Shown: positions 24,581-34,002 of the stretch, piece by piece
How positions within the stretch are numbered: the stretch's first letter is position 1
Layout: each line of letters starts with the position of its first letter
NCBI GenBank assembly: GCA_033763135.1
Contig: JANRKY010000371.1
Coordinates: 1 to 35,421 of the forward strand
Reading direction: 5' to 3'
Length of the DNA: 35,421 nucleotides
Source: DALYLB01 sp033763135
GTDB lineage: Bacteria > Acidobacteriota > Blastocatellia > RBC074
Translations under genes and position numbers: made by a program
Notes under the pieces: generated by a model
Told to the model about the DNA's origin: nothing
Seen by the model: only the letters and a program-made list of their open reading frames with translations
Database searches by the model: none

Positions 24581-26365
24581 CTACACGGCGGACGCGCGAA
24601 TGTCATCGCTCTGCGCCAGCCGTCTGAGCCTGACCGGCCCGACCGGCTCTTCAATCGCCCAGGGAACGACCACGACGCGTCTCGCGTGCTTTCGTTCAAC
24701 GTCCCGGATCTGCTCCAGTTCCGCTTTCGCGCGAGCGACCAGCAGCGGATCCGTTGCGCCGGCCGCCGCCAGACTGTTGTTGACGATCCAGGCGTAAGGC
24801 TCGATGCCGGCTCGCCGCAGATCCGTCTGGAGGTCCGCCGCTTCGAGAACAGGCGTCGTTTCCGGGAGCGTGACCAGAAGAACCTTCGTATAGTTCTGAT
24901 CTTTCAGCCGCATCATCGGCGTAATCAGGTGACTGCTCATCGTCCCGGCGTTTCTTGTCACTTCGCGATGGTAGGCTCCCGTGGCGTCAAGCAGGAGCAG
25001 GGTATGTCCCGTCGGCGCAGTGTCCATGACGACAATTTCACGTTTCGCGCCGGAAACGATGCGAGAGAAGGCGTGAAAGACCGCCACCTCTTCCGTGCAT
25101 GGCGATCGCAGGTCTTCTTCCAGCAGGGCGAGGCCTTCGGCGTCGAGCCCTTTGCCGGTCCTTTCGATGACGCGCTGCCTGTAGGCTGCGGTCTCTGCTT
25201 CGGGGTCAATGCGGCTGACCTTCAGACCTGGGACGTTCGCGCCCAATGCGCTGGAGATGTGCGCCGCCGGATCGGTCGTCGTCAGATGAACCGGCAGGCC
25301 GCGCGACGCCAGCTCGACGGCGATCGCGGCGGCGATTGTCGTCTTCCCGACTCCGCCTTTGCCCATCACCATCACGAGCCCATGTCCATCTGCCGCGATT
25401 TCATTCATCAGGAATGACAACCCGGGGAGCTGGGCAACCGCTTTGCCTGTCTCTTCGGTTCGCGCCGTTGCCGGAAGCGGCGCAGCCTCGGACAACAGAC
25501 CGCGCAAGGCGTCAATTCCGACGATGTCATATCCCCGCAGCGAGACTTTCATCTGCGGCAGTCTTCGCAATCGTTCCGGCATTGCCGCCAGCGCCTCGGC
25601 CCCGCGCCGCTCCAACGCCAGGGCGACCGGATCGGCTGACTCGGTTGCGCGAAAAACCCCGTTGACGATCAGGAACTGATTTCGAAGCCCAAGTTCTTCC
25701 AGTTCCAGGCTCGTGCGCTCCGCCTCCCGGATCGCAGCGCGATCCGGTCGGGTCACCAGCACCAGCGTCGTCCGTGCGGCGTCAGAGAGGGCGGCAACGG
25801 CCGCCGCATACTTCACTTGTTGCGTTTTCAATCCCGAAAGCGGACCCAGGCACGACGCCCCGCGTTCATTCGAGGCCAGAAAACCGGCCCAGGCCGCCGG
25901 AAGCTGCAGCAGGCGCAACGTATGGCCCGTGGGCGCCGTGTCGAAGATCACATGATCGAATTGAACGTCAGTCTTTTCATCAACGATGAATCCGGTGAAC
26001 TCGTCGAAGGCCGCGACTTCCACGGTGCAGGCCCCCGAAAGCTGCTCTTCCATCCCTGCGACCGCATCGGCGGGCAACGATCCACGATAGGGGCCGACAA
26101 CGCGCTCCCGGTAATCTCGCGCCGCCGCTTCCGGATCGATATTGAGCGCCGACAAGCCGCTGATCGACGGGACAGGCGTGGGAGACGATGACAGCTGCAC
26201 GCCCAGCACCTGATCGAGGTTGGATGCCGGGTCTGTGCTGATCAGTAATACGCGGCGCCCTCGTTCGGTGAGCGCAATCGCCGCGGCGCAGGCCATCGAC
26301 GTCTTGCCTACCCCGCCCTTGCCCGTGAAGAAAAGAAACCGCGTGACGTTATTTATCAGGTTCAT
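24581..26365 (-). CDS. arsA: ArsA arsenite-transporting ATPase
   Basis: A 594-residue ATPase with two homologous halves that powers arsenite export. P-loops GKGGVGKT are at 15-22 and 335-342, with DTAPTGHTLRLLQLP and DTAPTGHTLLLLDAT as the signal-transduction motifs of each half. The metalloid-site cysteines Cys113, Cys172 and Cys423 match the E. coli plasmid protein (113, 172, 422) almost exactly, which supports the second of two tandem ATGs as start: it lies five bases after AAGGAG. Longer upstream reading overlaps arsD. No ArsB or Acr3 permease is in the window; the partner pump must lie elsewhere. Confidence 0.96.
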   Translation of the reverse strand: MNLINNVTRFLFFTGKGGVGKTSMACAAAIALTERGRRVLLISTDPASNLDQVLGVQLSSSPTPVPSISGLSALNIDPEAAARDYRERVVGPYRGSLPADAVAGMEEQLSGACTVEVAAFDEFTGFIVDEKTDVQFDHVIFDTAPTGHTLRLLQLPAAWAGFLASNERGASCLGPLSGLKTQQVKYAAAVAALSDAARTTLVLVTRPDRAAIREAERTSLELEELGLRNQFLIVNGVFRATESADPVALALERRGAEALAAMPERLRRLPQMKVSLRGYDIVGIDALRGLLSEAAPLPATARTEETGKAVAQLPGLSFLMNEIAADGHGLVMVMGKGGVGKTTIAAAIAVELASRGLPVHLTTTDPAAHISSALGANVPGLKVSRIDPEAETAAYRQRVIERTGKGLDAEGLALLEEDLRSPCTEEVAVFHAFSRIVSGAKREIVVMDTAPTGHTLLLLDATGAYHREVTRNAGTMSSHLITPMMRLKDQNYTKVLLVTLPETTPVLEAADLQTDLRRAGIEPYAWIVNNSLAAAGATDPLLVARAKAELEQIRDVERKHARRVVVVPWAIEEPVGPVRLRRLAQSDDIRASAV

Positions 26366-26375
26366 CATGTCTCCT

Positions 26376-26732
26376 TCAGCAACACTTGGACGCAGTCGGC
26401 AACACCGTGAGCACGCGTCCGGCAGCGGCCACGTTGATGCCCGCATATCCCGCCAGGGCCGCCCGGTCCGGATAGGCAGCGCGACTGACGATCCGTCCAT
26501 CCACCAGAATCAGCGGCAGACAATCGTTGCCTTCTTTGTGAAGCACGGCGTTCACCGCTTCATTGGCGACAAACACGCCCGGTTGCTGGGCCAGATTGTA
26601 GCGCTCGACATTGACGCCCTGCGTCTTCAGCCATTCCAGGTCCGCCGCGAACCGAGGCAACACCGGATCAATGTCAACCCCGCAGACGCCGGTTGAGCAA
26701 CACATGGGCGGATCGAAAACTTCGAATTTCAT
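26376..26732 (-). CDS. arsD: ArsD arsenite metallochaperone
   Basis: A 118-residue thioredoxin-like protein that hands As(III) to ArsA. Cys11, Cys12 and Cys17 in PMCCSTGVCG equal the essential Cys12/13/18 of the E. coli protein. A C-terminal vicinal pair, Cys117-Cys118, is also present, as in some long ArsD forms. NEAVNAVLHKEGNDCLPLILVDGRIV is the typical middle section. AAGGAG precedes the start, and arsA begins ten bases after the stop. The pair forms an operon with its own promoter. Confidence 0.96.
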   Translation of the reverse strand: MKFEVFDPPMCCSTGVCGVDIDPVLPRFAADLEWLKTQGVNVERYNLAQQPGVFVANEAVNAVLHKEGNDCLPLILVDGRIVSRAAYPDRAALAGYAGINVAAAGRVLTVLPTASKCC

Positions 26733-26917
26733 GATGCTGTCTCCTTCATCGTTATTGTGCCCGGACCTTCCATTCTCATTATATATCCGGATAAGCGAAT
26801 GTATTACATGGATGCAAATCCCGTTCCCCCCGGTAAGGAGGGAAAAACCCTTTGCAAAGACATCGGAATGAACGTATTCGTGGGAATTATGCCCAATGAC
26901 GGCGGAAATTCCCGCAG
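26733..26917. other. Intergenic region between hox and arsDA operons
   Basis: The part near 26778-26803 holds the arsD -10 box and operator. Behind the hydrogenase protease gene, GGGAATT (26882-26888) and AATTCCC (26907-26913) could form a hairpin on the end of the hox message, but without a T-run. A pyrimidine/purine asymmetric stretch at 26815-26865 may fold, without recognisable riboswitch identity. Confidence 0.45.
26778..26803 (-). promoter_or_regulatory. arsD promoter -10 box with putative ArsR operator
   Basis: On the minus strand a perfect TATAAT lies at 26783-26778. Next to it upstream, 26782-26803 reads on the plus strand TATATCCG-GATAAG-CGAATGTA, sharing ATATCCG-N6-CGAAT with the dyad at 5906-5927. 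It also contains the perfect palindrome TATCCGGATA (26784-26793). The site covers the spacer between -35 and -10, where a repressor would exclude polymerase. No good -35 hexamer is visible. Confidence 0.55.
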
Positions 26918-27379
26918 TCAGGTGTTTGTGGGAAAAATGAACTGTCGGCTCAGGAGCAGACGGCAGGCCGCGATTACGGCAGGCAGGGCGGTCTGCGCGG
27001 TGGGGCTCAGTTCGTCCGCGAGGTCGAAGGATTCACCGCCGATCGTGATGAGAAAGGCGCGCGGAGCCCGGCCATAGAGGGATTGCGCGAGATGCAGGAG
27101 CTGTCCGGGCGTCAGGTGATGCGTGAAGGCGGGGGCAGCGCCCGTCGCCTCCGCAGGGATCTCCCGCACGCGGACCTCTCCCGGCGCTTCGGCCGCCGCA
27201 TCGAGAAAGAGCAACAGCTCCGCGCGGCTTGCCGCCTCGCTCAATTCCGGCGTCAATTGCCGGCAGCTCACCACCTCGACCTCTTCGCCGAGAGACTCCG
27301 CCAACAGACGCGCCGCTGCCAGCCCCGCGCCGTCGTCTCCGCGTAATTCATTTCCGTATCCGATGATGAGGCTGCCCAT
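26918..27379 (-). CDS. hoxW: [NiFe]-hydrogenase maturation endopeptidase
   Basis: A 153-residue protease that trims the C-terminal tail of the large subunit after nickel insertion. The nickel-sensing motif GYGNELRGDDGAG is at about 7-19 (with Glu and Asp ligands), LLLFLDAAAEAPGEV and FTHHLTPGQLLHLAQSLYG follow, as in HyaD/HycI/HoxW. It starts 12 bases after the hoxH stop, within the same transcript. The large subunit does carry a matching tail. I assign HoxW from context; the family itself is certain. Confidence 0.9.
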   Translation of the reverse strand: MGSLIIGYGNELRGDDGAGLAAARLLAESLGEEVEVVSCRQLTPELSEAASRAELLLFLDAAAEAPGEVRVREIPAEATGAAPAFTHHLTPGQLLHLAQSLYGRAPRAFLITIGGESFDLADELSPTAQTALPAVIAACRLLLSRQFIFPTNT

Positions 27380-27391
27380 CGTCGTTCATCC

Positions 27392-28813
27392 TCACCTCGT
27401 CTTCACGTCCAGCACGGCGCCGTCCGCGCCGCGGAGCGTCACCTGGAGCGGCATCTGGCCGAAGGCGTGTGTCGAGCAGCTCAGGCAGGGATCGTATGCG
27501 CGAATGACGGCCTCGACGCGGTTGAGCAGGCCCTCCTCGATGCGATCTCCCTGGATGAAGTGGCGGGCGGCCTGCATCACGCCGCGGTTCATGGCGAGGT
27601 TGTTGTGACCGGTGGCGATGATCAGATTGGCCCAGACGATCAGCCCGTTCTCGTCCACCTTGTAATGATGAATCAGCGTGCCGCGCGGGGCTTCCGAGAC
27701 GCCGATGCCTTCGAGGTTGTTCGGTCCGGCCGAGGCGCGCACACGGGTGTCGAGAATGTCGGGTTCGTCGAGCAGTTGCCCGATGCGCTCGATGGCATAA
27801 AGAATCTCGATCAGGCGGGCGAGGTGATAATGAAAGGAACTCAGCACGGCATAGCGTTCGAGCGCGCGGAATTCCGCGAGCTCTTCATCGGCGCGCGGCG
27901 TGCCGCAGCGTTCGATGAGATTGAGGCGCGCGAGCGGGCCGACGCGATAGATGCCGTCCGGGTAACCGATCGGCTTGTAATAGGGCGATTTCAGATATGT
28001 CCGGCCCTCGACGGCTTCGCCGATATGGTCGGCGTATTCGTCCGGCCGGATCTCCGCGGCGATGACGTTGCCGGTCGAATCGACGACGCGCATCGGGCCG
28101 TCGTAATGCTCGAGTTCGCCTTCGGGGCCGACGAGGCCGAGGAACATGGTCGGAAAATTGGCGAAGGTGGCGATCTCCTCGCTGAAGCCCGCGATGCGCT
28201 GTTTGAACCAGACGAGCGTGCGCTCGATCATCGCGCGGGCGTCGGGCAGCCCCGCGGCAATGCGATCGCGGGTCTCGGCCGTCAGCGGCTCGCTCACGCC
28301 GCCGGGGACGACCCAGGCCGGATGGATCCGCTTGCCGGCGAGCCACTCGATGATCTGCTGGCCGAACTGGCGCAGGCGAATCCCGTCGCGGGCGAGGTCG
28401 GGATGCTTCTCGATCACGCCGAAAATGTTGCGCTGCGCCGGGTCGGCGTCCATCCCGAGCAGCAGGTCCGGCGCCGAAAGATGAAAGAAGCTGAGCGCGT
28501 GCGACTGAATGATCTGCGCGAGGTTCAGAATGCGGCGGAGCTTCGCGGCCGTCTCGGGAATCCGCACGGCCAGGATCTGATCGCAGGCCTTCGACGAGGC
28601 GATCAGATGGCTCACCGGGCAGATGCCGCAGATCCGCGCCATCAGCGACGGCATCTCGTAAAACGGACGCCCCTCGCTCAGCTTCTCGAAGCCGCGAAAC
28701 TGATCGATATGAAAGAGCGCATCCCGCACGCTTCCCTGCTCGTCCAACTGTATGGTGATCCGCGCGTGCCCCTCGATGCGCGTCACCGGATCGATGACAA
28801 TCTGTCTGCTCAT
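27392..28813 (-). CDS. hoxH: [NiFe]-hydrogenase large subunit HoxH
   Basis: A 473-residue catalytic subunit that carries the NiFe(CN)2CO centre. The L1 motif RICGICPVSH gives Cys62 and Cys65; the L2 motif DPCLSCSTH gives Cys443 and Cys446. After His449 a 24-residue tail remains, the part removed by the endopeptidase encoded next. IDPVTRIEGHARI at the N-terminus is characteristic. Together with HoxEFUY it forms a group 3d, NAD-linked bidirectional hydrogenase. The start was chosen at ATG behind AAGGAGGAGG; an upstream ATG nine codons earlier lies in a repeat. A 142-base gap with a palindrome separates it from hoxY. Confidence 0.96.
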   Translation of the reverse strand: MSRQIVIDPVTRIEGHARITIQLDEQGSVRDALFHIDQFRGFEKLSEGRPFYEMPSLMARICGICPVSHLIASSKACDQILAVRIPETAAKLRRILNLAQIIQSHALSFFHLSAPDLLLGMDADPAQRNIFGVIEKHPDLARDGIRLRQFGQQIIEWLAGKRIHPAWVVPGGVSEPLTAETRDRIAAGLPDARAMIERTLVWFKQRIAGFSEEIATFANFPTMFLGLVGPEGELEHYDGPMRVVDSTGNVIAAEIRPDEYADHIGEAVEGRTYLKSPYYKPIGYPDGIYRVGPLARLNLIERCGTPRADEELAEFRALERYAVLSSFHYHLARLIEILYAIERIGQLLDEPDILDTRVRASAGPNNLEGIGVSEAPRGTLIHHYKVDENGLIVWANLIIATGHNNLAMNRGVMQAARHFIQGDRIEEGLLNRVEAVIRAYDPCLSCSTHAFGQMPLQVTLRGADGAVLDVKTR

Positions 28814-28837
28814 TTCCCTCCTCCTTGGAAAATCATT

Positions 28838-28902
28838 CACGAAGGCACACGAAGGAACACGAAGAAGGGATCCTGCTTCGTGCCTCTTCGTGTGCCTTCG
28901 TG
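28838..28902. repeat. CACGAAGG-type palindrome inside the hox operon
   Basis: Arms 28838-28864 and 28876-28902 match at about 24 of 27 positions and consist of repeated CACGAAG(G) units around an 11-base loop. It lies between hoxY and hoxH, about 50 bases behind the hoxY stop and 25 bases before the hoxH start. A short tandem of CGTCGCCG follows at 28935-28955. Confidence 0.8.
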
Positions 28903-28955
28903 GATAAGAATTTCATCTTCGCTACGTCGCTTTTTCGCCGCGTCGCCGCGTCGCC

Positions 28956-29486
28956 CTATGCGCCGAAGCGCGTCATCTCCGACAAATCCGGCATGCGCCC
29001 CGCGAGCAGTTCGCTCAGCACGTGCCAGATCGTATCGGCCGAGGGCGGGCAGCCGGGGACGAACAGATCCACCGGGACATATTCGTGAATGGGGCGGGCC
29101 TGCGGCAGCAGCGCCGGCGCGCCCGTGGGCTGCTGCGGATTCAGATCGCCGCTTTCAAGATAGACCCGACGCATGACCGGCGCGACGCCGATCGGATTGC
29201 GCATGGCCGGGACGTTGGCCGTCACGGCGCAATCGCCGAGCGAGACGAGAATCTTCGTCCGCTGGCGGATTGCGCGGATCTTTTCCAGATCGGCGACGTT
29301 TCCGACGGCGCCCTCGACGATGGCGACGTCGATCCCCTCGGGGATCTCCTTGACGTCGATCAGCGGGCTCATGACGACCTCGGCGCGCGCGGCGAGATCG
29401 ATCAATCGTTCATCGATATCGAGCAGGGACATGTGACAGCCCGAGCATCCGTCGAGCCAGGCCGTAAGCAATCGCGGTCGCGTCAT
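28956..29486 (-). CDS. hoxY: [NiFe]-hydrogenase small subunit HoxY
   Basis: A 176-residue subunit binding the proximal [4Fe-4S] cluster. Cys14 and Cys17 in WLDGCSGCHMSLLDIDE, Cys86 in SLGDCAVTANVP and Cys146 in VPGCPPSAD are the four ligands. The short form without a C-terminal cluster domain is typical of HoxY of NAD-linked enzymes. The start overlaps the hoxU stop as ATGA; the longer reading from 29600 is an in-frame extension within hoxU. Confidence 0.95.
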   Translation of the reverse strand: MTRPRLLTAWLDGCSGCHMSLLDIDERLIDLAARAEVVMSPLIDVKEIPEGIDVAIVEGAVGNVADLEKIRAIRQRTKILVSLGDCAVTANVPAMRNPIGVAPVMRRVYLESGDLNPQQPTGAPALLPQARPIHEYVPVDLFVPGCPPSADTIWHVLSELLAGRMPDLSEMTRFGA

Positions 29487-30205
29487 TTTCGCTCCTCTCG
29501 CATCAGGGTCAGCCAGGGGAGGAATCGCGATTCCTTGGTCATCTCCGCCACGGACTTCCCTTTTTCGAACAATGCGCCCGTCGGACAGATGTGCACGCAC
29601 TTGCCGCAGCCGGTGCAGCTCTCCGAGGCGCCCCAGGGTTCATTCAGATCGGTGATCACGCGGGTCTGCACGCCGCGTCCCATCACATCCCAGGTATGGG
29701 CGCCCTCGATCTCGTCGCAGACGCGCACGCAGCGCGTGCAGAGAATGCATCGATTGTGGTCCAGACCGAATCGCGCGTGCGAGACATCGACCGGATGGCT
29801 GGGATAGAGATAGGGAAACCGAACGTGGTCCATGCCGAGCTCCATCGCCAGCGCCTGCAGATCGCAGTGTCCGTTGGAGACGCAGACCGAACACGTGTGG
29901 TTTCGTTCGGAGAAGAGGAGTTCGAGGATCATCCGACGGTATTCCAGCAGCCGCTCGGAGCCGGTGGTCACCTCCATGCCTTCCCAGACGTGGGTGACGC
30001 AGGCCGGCAGCAGCCGATTCACGCCGGCGACCTCCACCAGACACATTCGGCACGCGCCGATTTCGGTCAGCCCCTCGACGTGGCAGAGCGTCGGAATCCG
30101 GATCCCGTTCTGCCGCGCGACGTCCAGCACGGTCTCGTCGGCCCGGGCGCTGAAATCGCGTCCATCGATCCGGAGCGTCTTCACCTGAATCGGTTTGGTC
30201 GTCAT
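29483..30205 (-). CDS. hoxU: Hydrogenase diaphorase subunit HoxU (NuoG-like iron-sulfur protein)
   Basis: A 240-residue electron-transfer subunit. The N-terminal plant-type [2Fe-2S] domain uses Cys41, Cys52, Cys55 and Cys69. Then comes the His-Cys3 [4Fe-4S] motif (ERNHTCSVCVSNGHCDLQ) and two ferredoxin-like clusters (CILCTRCVRVC and CTGCGKCVHICP). This matches HoxU and the N-terminal part of complex I NuoG, without the molybdopterin-like domain. Both ends overlap neighbours by ATGA (hoxF upstream, hoxY downstream). Confidence 0.95.
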   Translation of the reverse strand: MTTKPIQVKTLRIDGRDFSARADETVLDVARQNGIRIPTLCHVEGLTEIGACRMCLVEVAGVNRLLPACVTHVWEGMEVTTGSERLLEYRRMILELLFSERNHTCSVCVSNGHCDLQALAMELGMDHVRFPYLYPSHPVDVSHARFGLDHNRCILCTRCVRVCDEIEGAHTWDVMGRGVQTRVITDLNEPWGASESCTGCGKCVHICPTGALFEKGKSVAEMTKESRFLPWLTLMREERK

Positions 30206-31839
30206 GAAGCGGGCTCCTCTCCTGATACGCAGATGCCGGCCGGACAGCGCGCCGGCCCCGTTGTCAGATGGGCGAGATATTCATCGCGAAAGAATCGCAG
30301 CGTGCTGAAGATCGGATTCGGCGCCGATTGTCCCAGGCCGCAGAGGCTCGTCTGCTTCACCATTTCGCCGAGCTCTTCGAGCCGGGCCAGGTCGGCGGCC
30401 GTCCCCACGCCCTCGCAGATGCGGCGCAGCGCCTCGTGCAGATGAACCGTTCCGACGCGGCACGGAACGCATTTGCCGCACGATTCCGTCATGCAGATCT
30501 CCATGAAATATTTCGCGACATCGACCATGCACGCGGACTCATCCATGACGATCATGCCGCCCGATCCCATGATCGACCCGACGCCGGCCAGCGACTCGTA
30601 ATCGACCGGCATCTCCAGATGCGCCTCGGGAATGCAGCCGCCCGATGGGCCGCCGGTCTGCACGGCCTTGAATCCGCGATCCTCGGGAATGCCGCCGCCG
30701 ATCTCGTAGATGATCTCGCGCAGCGTAATCCCCATCGGCACCTCGATCAGCCCCGTGTTTCGAACCCGCCCGGCCAGCGCGAAGACCTTCGTCCCCTTGC
30801 TGCGCGCCGTTCCGATCGACGCGAACCAGGCGCCGCCGTTTCGTATGATCGGCGCGATGTTCGCGAACGTCTCGACGTTGTTGATCAGCGTCGGTCGTCC
30901 CCACAGCCCCTCTTCGGCCGGATAGGGCGGACGCGGACGCGGCGTCCCGCGATTGCCCTCGATCGACGAGAGCAGCGCCGTCTCTTCGCCGCAAACGAAC
31001 GCCCCCGCGCCGATCCGCACCTCCACATGAAAACTGAACGTCGTCGCGCAGATGTTCTTTCCCAGCAGCCCGAGCCGCTCCGCCTGTCGGATCGCCGCCT
31101 GCAGTCGACTGACGGCGAGCGGGTACTCGGCGCGCGCGTAGATATACCCCTCGCTCGCGCCGACGGCGTAGGCCGCGAGCGCCATCCCTTCGAGCACGCG
31201 GTGCGGATCGCTTTCGAGGACGCTCCGATCCATGAAGGCCCCGGGATCGCCCTCGTCGGCGTTGCAGACCACGTATTTCAGAGGGCCCTGGGCCTTTGCG
31301 ACCGTGGCCCATTTGAGTCCCGTCGGATAACCGCCGCCGCCGCGCCCCCGCAGCCCGCTCAGCGAGACCTGTTCGCCCACCTCGCCCGGGTCCATCTCGG
31401 CGAGCGCCGTCACCAGCGCCCGGTATCCATCGGCGGCGATATAGTCCTCGATCCGCTCGGGATCGATCCGCCCCGAATTTTCGAGGACGATGCGATTCTG
31501 TCGCGTGAAGAACGGGATCTCCGTCGCGCAGCGCAACCGCTCGATCGGCGCGCCGCCGAGGCTGCCGGCGATCTCGGCCGCGTCCTCGGGCTTCACCTGT
31601 CGATAAAGCTGCTCGTCCGCCGCAACCAGCGGCCCGGCCGAACAGAGCCCCAGACAGCCCACGCCGCGCACGCGACATTGCGGGCCATCGGCCTGACCGG
31701 CCGTCTCAGCCGCAAGCGCTTTTCGAACCTCGTCGCCGCCGCACGAAAGACAGGAGGCCGCGACGCAGACATCGATCGAATGCGCGGGGCGCGCGTCCCG
31801 TTCGCTCCGGGCGATCTCTTCCAACTCCTCTATCGTCAT
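30202..31839 (-). CDS. hoxF: Hydrogenase diaphorase subunit HoxF (NuoF-like, FMN/NAD)
   Basis: A 545-residue subunit that exchanges electrons with NAD(H). A thioredoxin-like [2Fe-2S] N-terminus has CVAASCLSCGG and CRVRGVGCLGLC. The FMN and NAD sites are GRGGGGYPTGLKW and CGEETALLSSIEGNRG. The C-terminal cluster is TESCGKCVPCRVG with a later Cys in TSLCGLG. This is the fused architecture of HoxF. The start chosen is the ATG that overlaps the hoxE stop, with GGGAGG upstream; four more residues are possible from an earlier ATG. Confidence 0.96.
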   Translation of the reverse strand: MTIEELEEIARSERDARPAHSIDVCVAASCLSCGGDEVRKALAAETAGQADGPQCRVRGVGCLGLCSAGPLVAADEQLYRQVKPEDAAEIAGSLGGAPIERLRCATEIPFFTRQNRIVLENSGRIDPERIEDYIAADGYRALVTALAEMDPGEVGEQVSLSGLRGRGGGGYPTGLKWATVAKAQGPLKYVVCNADEGDPGAFMDRSVLESDPHRVLEGMALAAYAVGASEGYIYARAEYPLAVSRLQAAIRQAERLGLLGKNICATTFSFHVEVRIGAGAFVCGEETALLSSIEGNRGTPRPRPPYPAEEGLWGRPTLINNVETFANIAPIIRNGGAWFASIGTARSKGTKVFALAGRVRNTGLIEVPMGITLREIIYEIGGGIPEDRGFKAVQTGGPSGGCIPEAHLEMPVDYESLAGVGSIMGSGGMIVMDESACMVDVAKYFMEICMTESCGKCVPCRVGTVHLHEALRRICEGVGTAADLARLEELGEMVKQTSLCGLGQSAPNPIFSTLRFFRDEYLAHLTTGPARCPAGICVSGEEPAS

Positions 31840-32336
31840 TTCGCCTCCCACGCGCGAACCCGGTCGAGCGTCTCTTCCACCGTCAGGTTCCCGGCGATCT
31901 CTCCATCAAAGATCCCCGCCGGCGCCAACCCGCACGCGCCCAGACAACGCGCCGTCAGGACCGACATCGCGCCGTCCGCCGTCGTCTCGCCGTCCCCCGC
32001 GCCATATTCCCGCTTGAGCGAGGCGAGCAGCGCGGGCGTCCCCTTGATGTAACAGGCCGTCCCCGTGCAGATCACGCAGGTATGCCTTCCCTGCGGCCGC
32101 AACGAAAAGAGATGATAGAAAGTCACCACGCCGTATACCTTGCTCAGCGGCAGGCGCAACGACCGGGCGACGAACTTCATCGCCACCGGATCGATATATC
32201 CAAAGGCCTTCTGCACGGCGTGCAGCGTCTCGATCAGCGCATTCGACGAATATCCCTGCCGCCGCATCGTCCCCTGCACGATCCGCCACCGCACATCCTC
32301 TGACGGCAGCGGCGGCCTCGCATAGATCACAGCCAT
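31836..32336 (-). CDS. hoxE: Hydrogenase diaphorase subunit HoxE (NuoE-like)
   Basis: A 166-residue thioredoxin-like [2Fe-2S] protein. The ligands sit in CTGTACYIKG and CLGACG, after the helical VQKAFGYIDPVAMKFVARSLRLPLSKVYGVVTFYHLFSL block. It is the first gene of hoxEFUYH. The start has AGGAGGGG; an open reading frame runs on upstream to 32507 through promoter and terminator sequence and is not coding. Confidence 0.94.
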   Translation of the reverse strand: MAVIYARPPLPSEDVRWRIVQGTMRRQGYSSNALIETLHAVQKAFGYIDPVAMKFVARSLRLPLSKVYGVVTFYHLFSLRPQGRHTCVICTGTACYIKGTPALLASLKREYGAGDGETTADGAMSVLTARCLGACGLAPAGIFDGEIAGNLTVEETLDRVRAWEAK

Positions 32337-32434
32337 CCTTTTTCCCCTCCTGTTGCGGAAAATTCCTCCCCACCCGCGAATTTTTCCCCTTCTTCTGGTC
32401 GATGGACATTGAATGAACAACTCGCTCCATTCGC

Positions 32435-32450
32435 AGCAATCTCTATGCAG
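32435..32450 (-). promoter_or_regulatory. Weak sigma54-like promoter candidate before hoxE
   Basis: On the minus strand CTGCATAGAGATTGCT fits the -24/-12 consensus TGGCAYR-N4-TTGCW except at the first two bases, so the -25/-24 GG is TG. It lies about 100 bases upstream of the hoxE start. No sigma70 pair is better in the 140-base gap. Sigma54 control is known for other hydrogenases, but this is a single imperfect match. Confidence 0.25.
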
Positions 32451-32473
32451 GACATTTTTGTGGGATTTTTCGC

Positions 32474-32521
32474 AAAAAAAGAGAGGCAGGCATTGGCCGA
32501 TTGCCAATGCCTGCCTCTCTT
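32474..32521 (-). terminator. Intrinsic terminator of ahcY
   Basis: Perfect 18-bp arms (32480-32497 and 32503-32520) around a 5-base loop, followed on the minus strand by an uninterrupted T-run (A-run 32474-32480 on the plus strand). It lies 35 bases behind the ahcY stop and ends ahcY transcription before the hox operon. Confidence 0.95.
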
Positions 32522-32555
32522 CGATTCACCGCGTCGTTGCGTTCGCCGCCCCGAC

Positions 32556-33821
<1,266 letters not shown>

Positions 33822-33874
33822 AGTCTTTTCCTCGATAAGAAATAATCGAACCACGGAACATTCGGACGGCGAAG

Positions 33875-33970
33875 AATAGACAGGATGAACAGGATTTTTC
33901 AGGATGGACAGGATTGCCCGCCAATGAGGGGTCCTGTGAATCCTGAAAAATCATGTCAATCCTGTCCATT
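33875..33970. repeat. GACAGGAT-type palindrome between ahcY and metK
   Basis: Arms 33875-33913 and 33932-33970 are 39 bases each and mostly complementary, built from repeated ACAGGAT units around an AGGATTTTTCAGG core. Outside the left arm, GAACATTCGGAC (33856-33867) is the reverse complement of 14818-14829. It lies 32 bases behind the metK stop. Confidence 0.8.
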
Positions 33971-34002
33971 CCTTTTGTGGCCGAATCTTTCTCTGTTCAG
34001 AT

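Noticed and set aside
27467..32052. Long plus-strand frames opposite hoxH and hoxF (569 and 594 codons)
   Set aside because: Low-complexity Arg/Asp/Ala-rich translations without motifs; the minus-strand hox genes are unmistakable.
29483..32336. Complex I (nuoEFG) instead of hydrogenase diaphorase
   Set aside because: The genes continue by overlap into hoxY and then hoxH with intact nickel motifs, and HoxU lacks the NuoG C-terminal domain.
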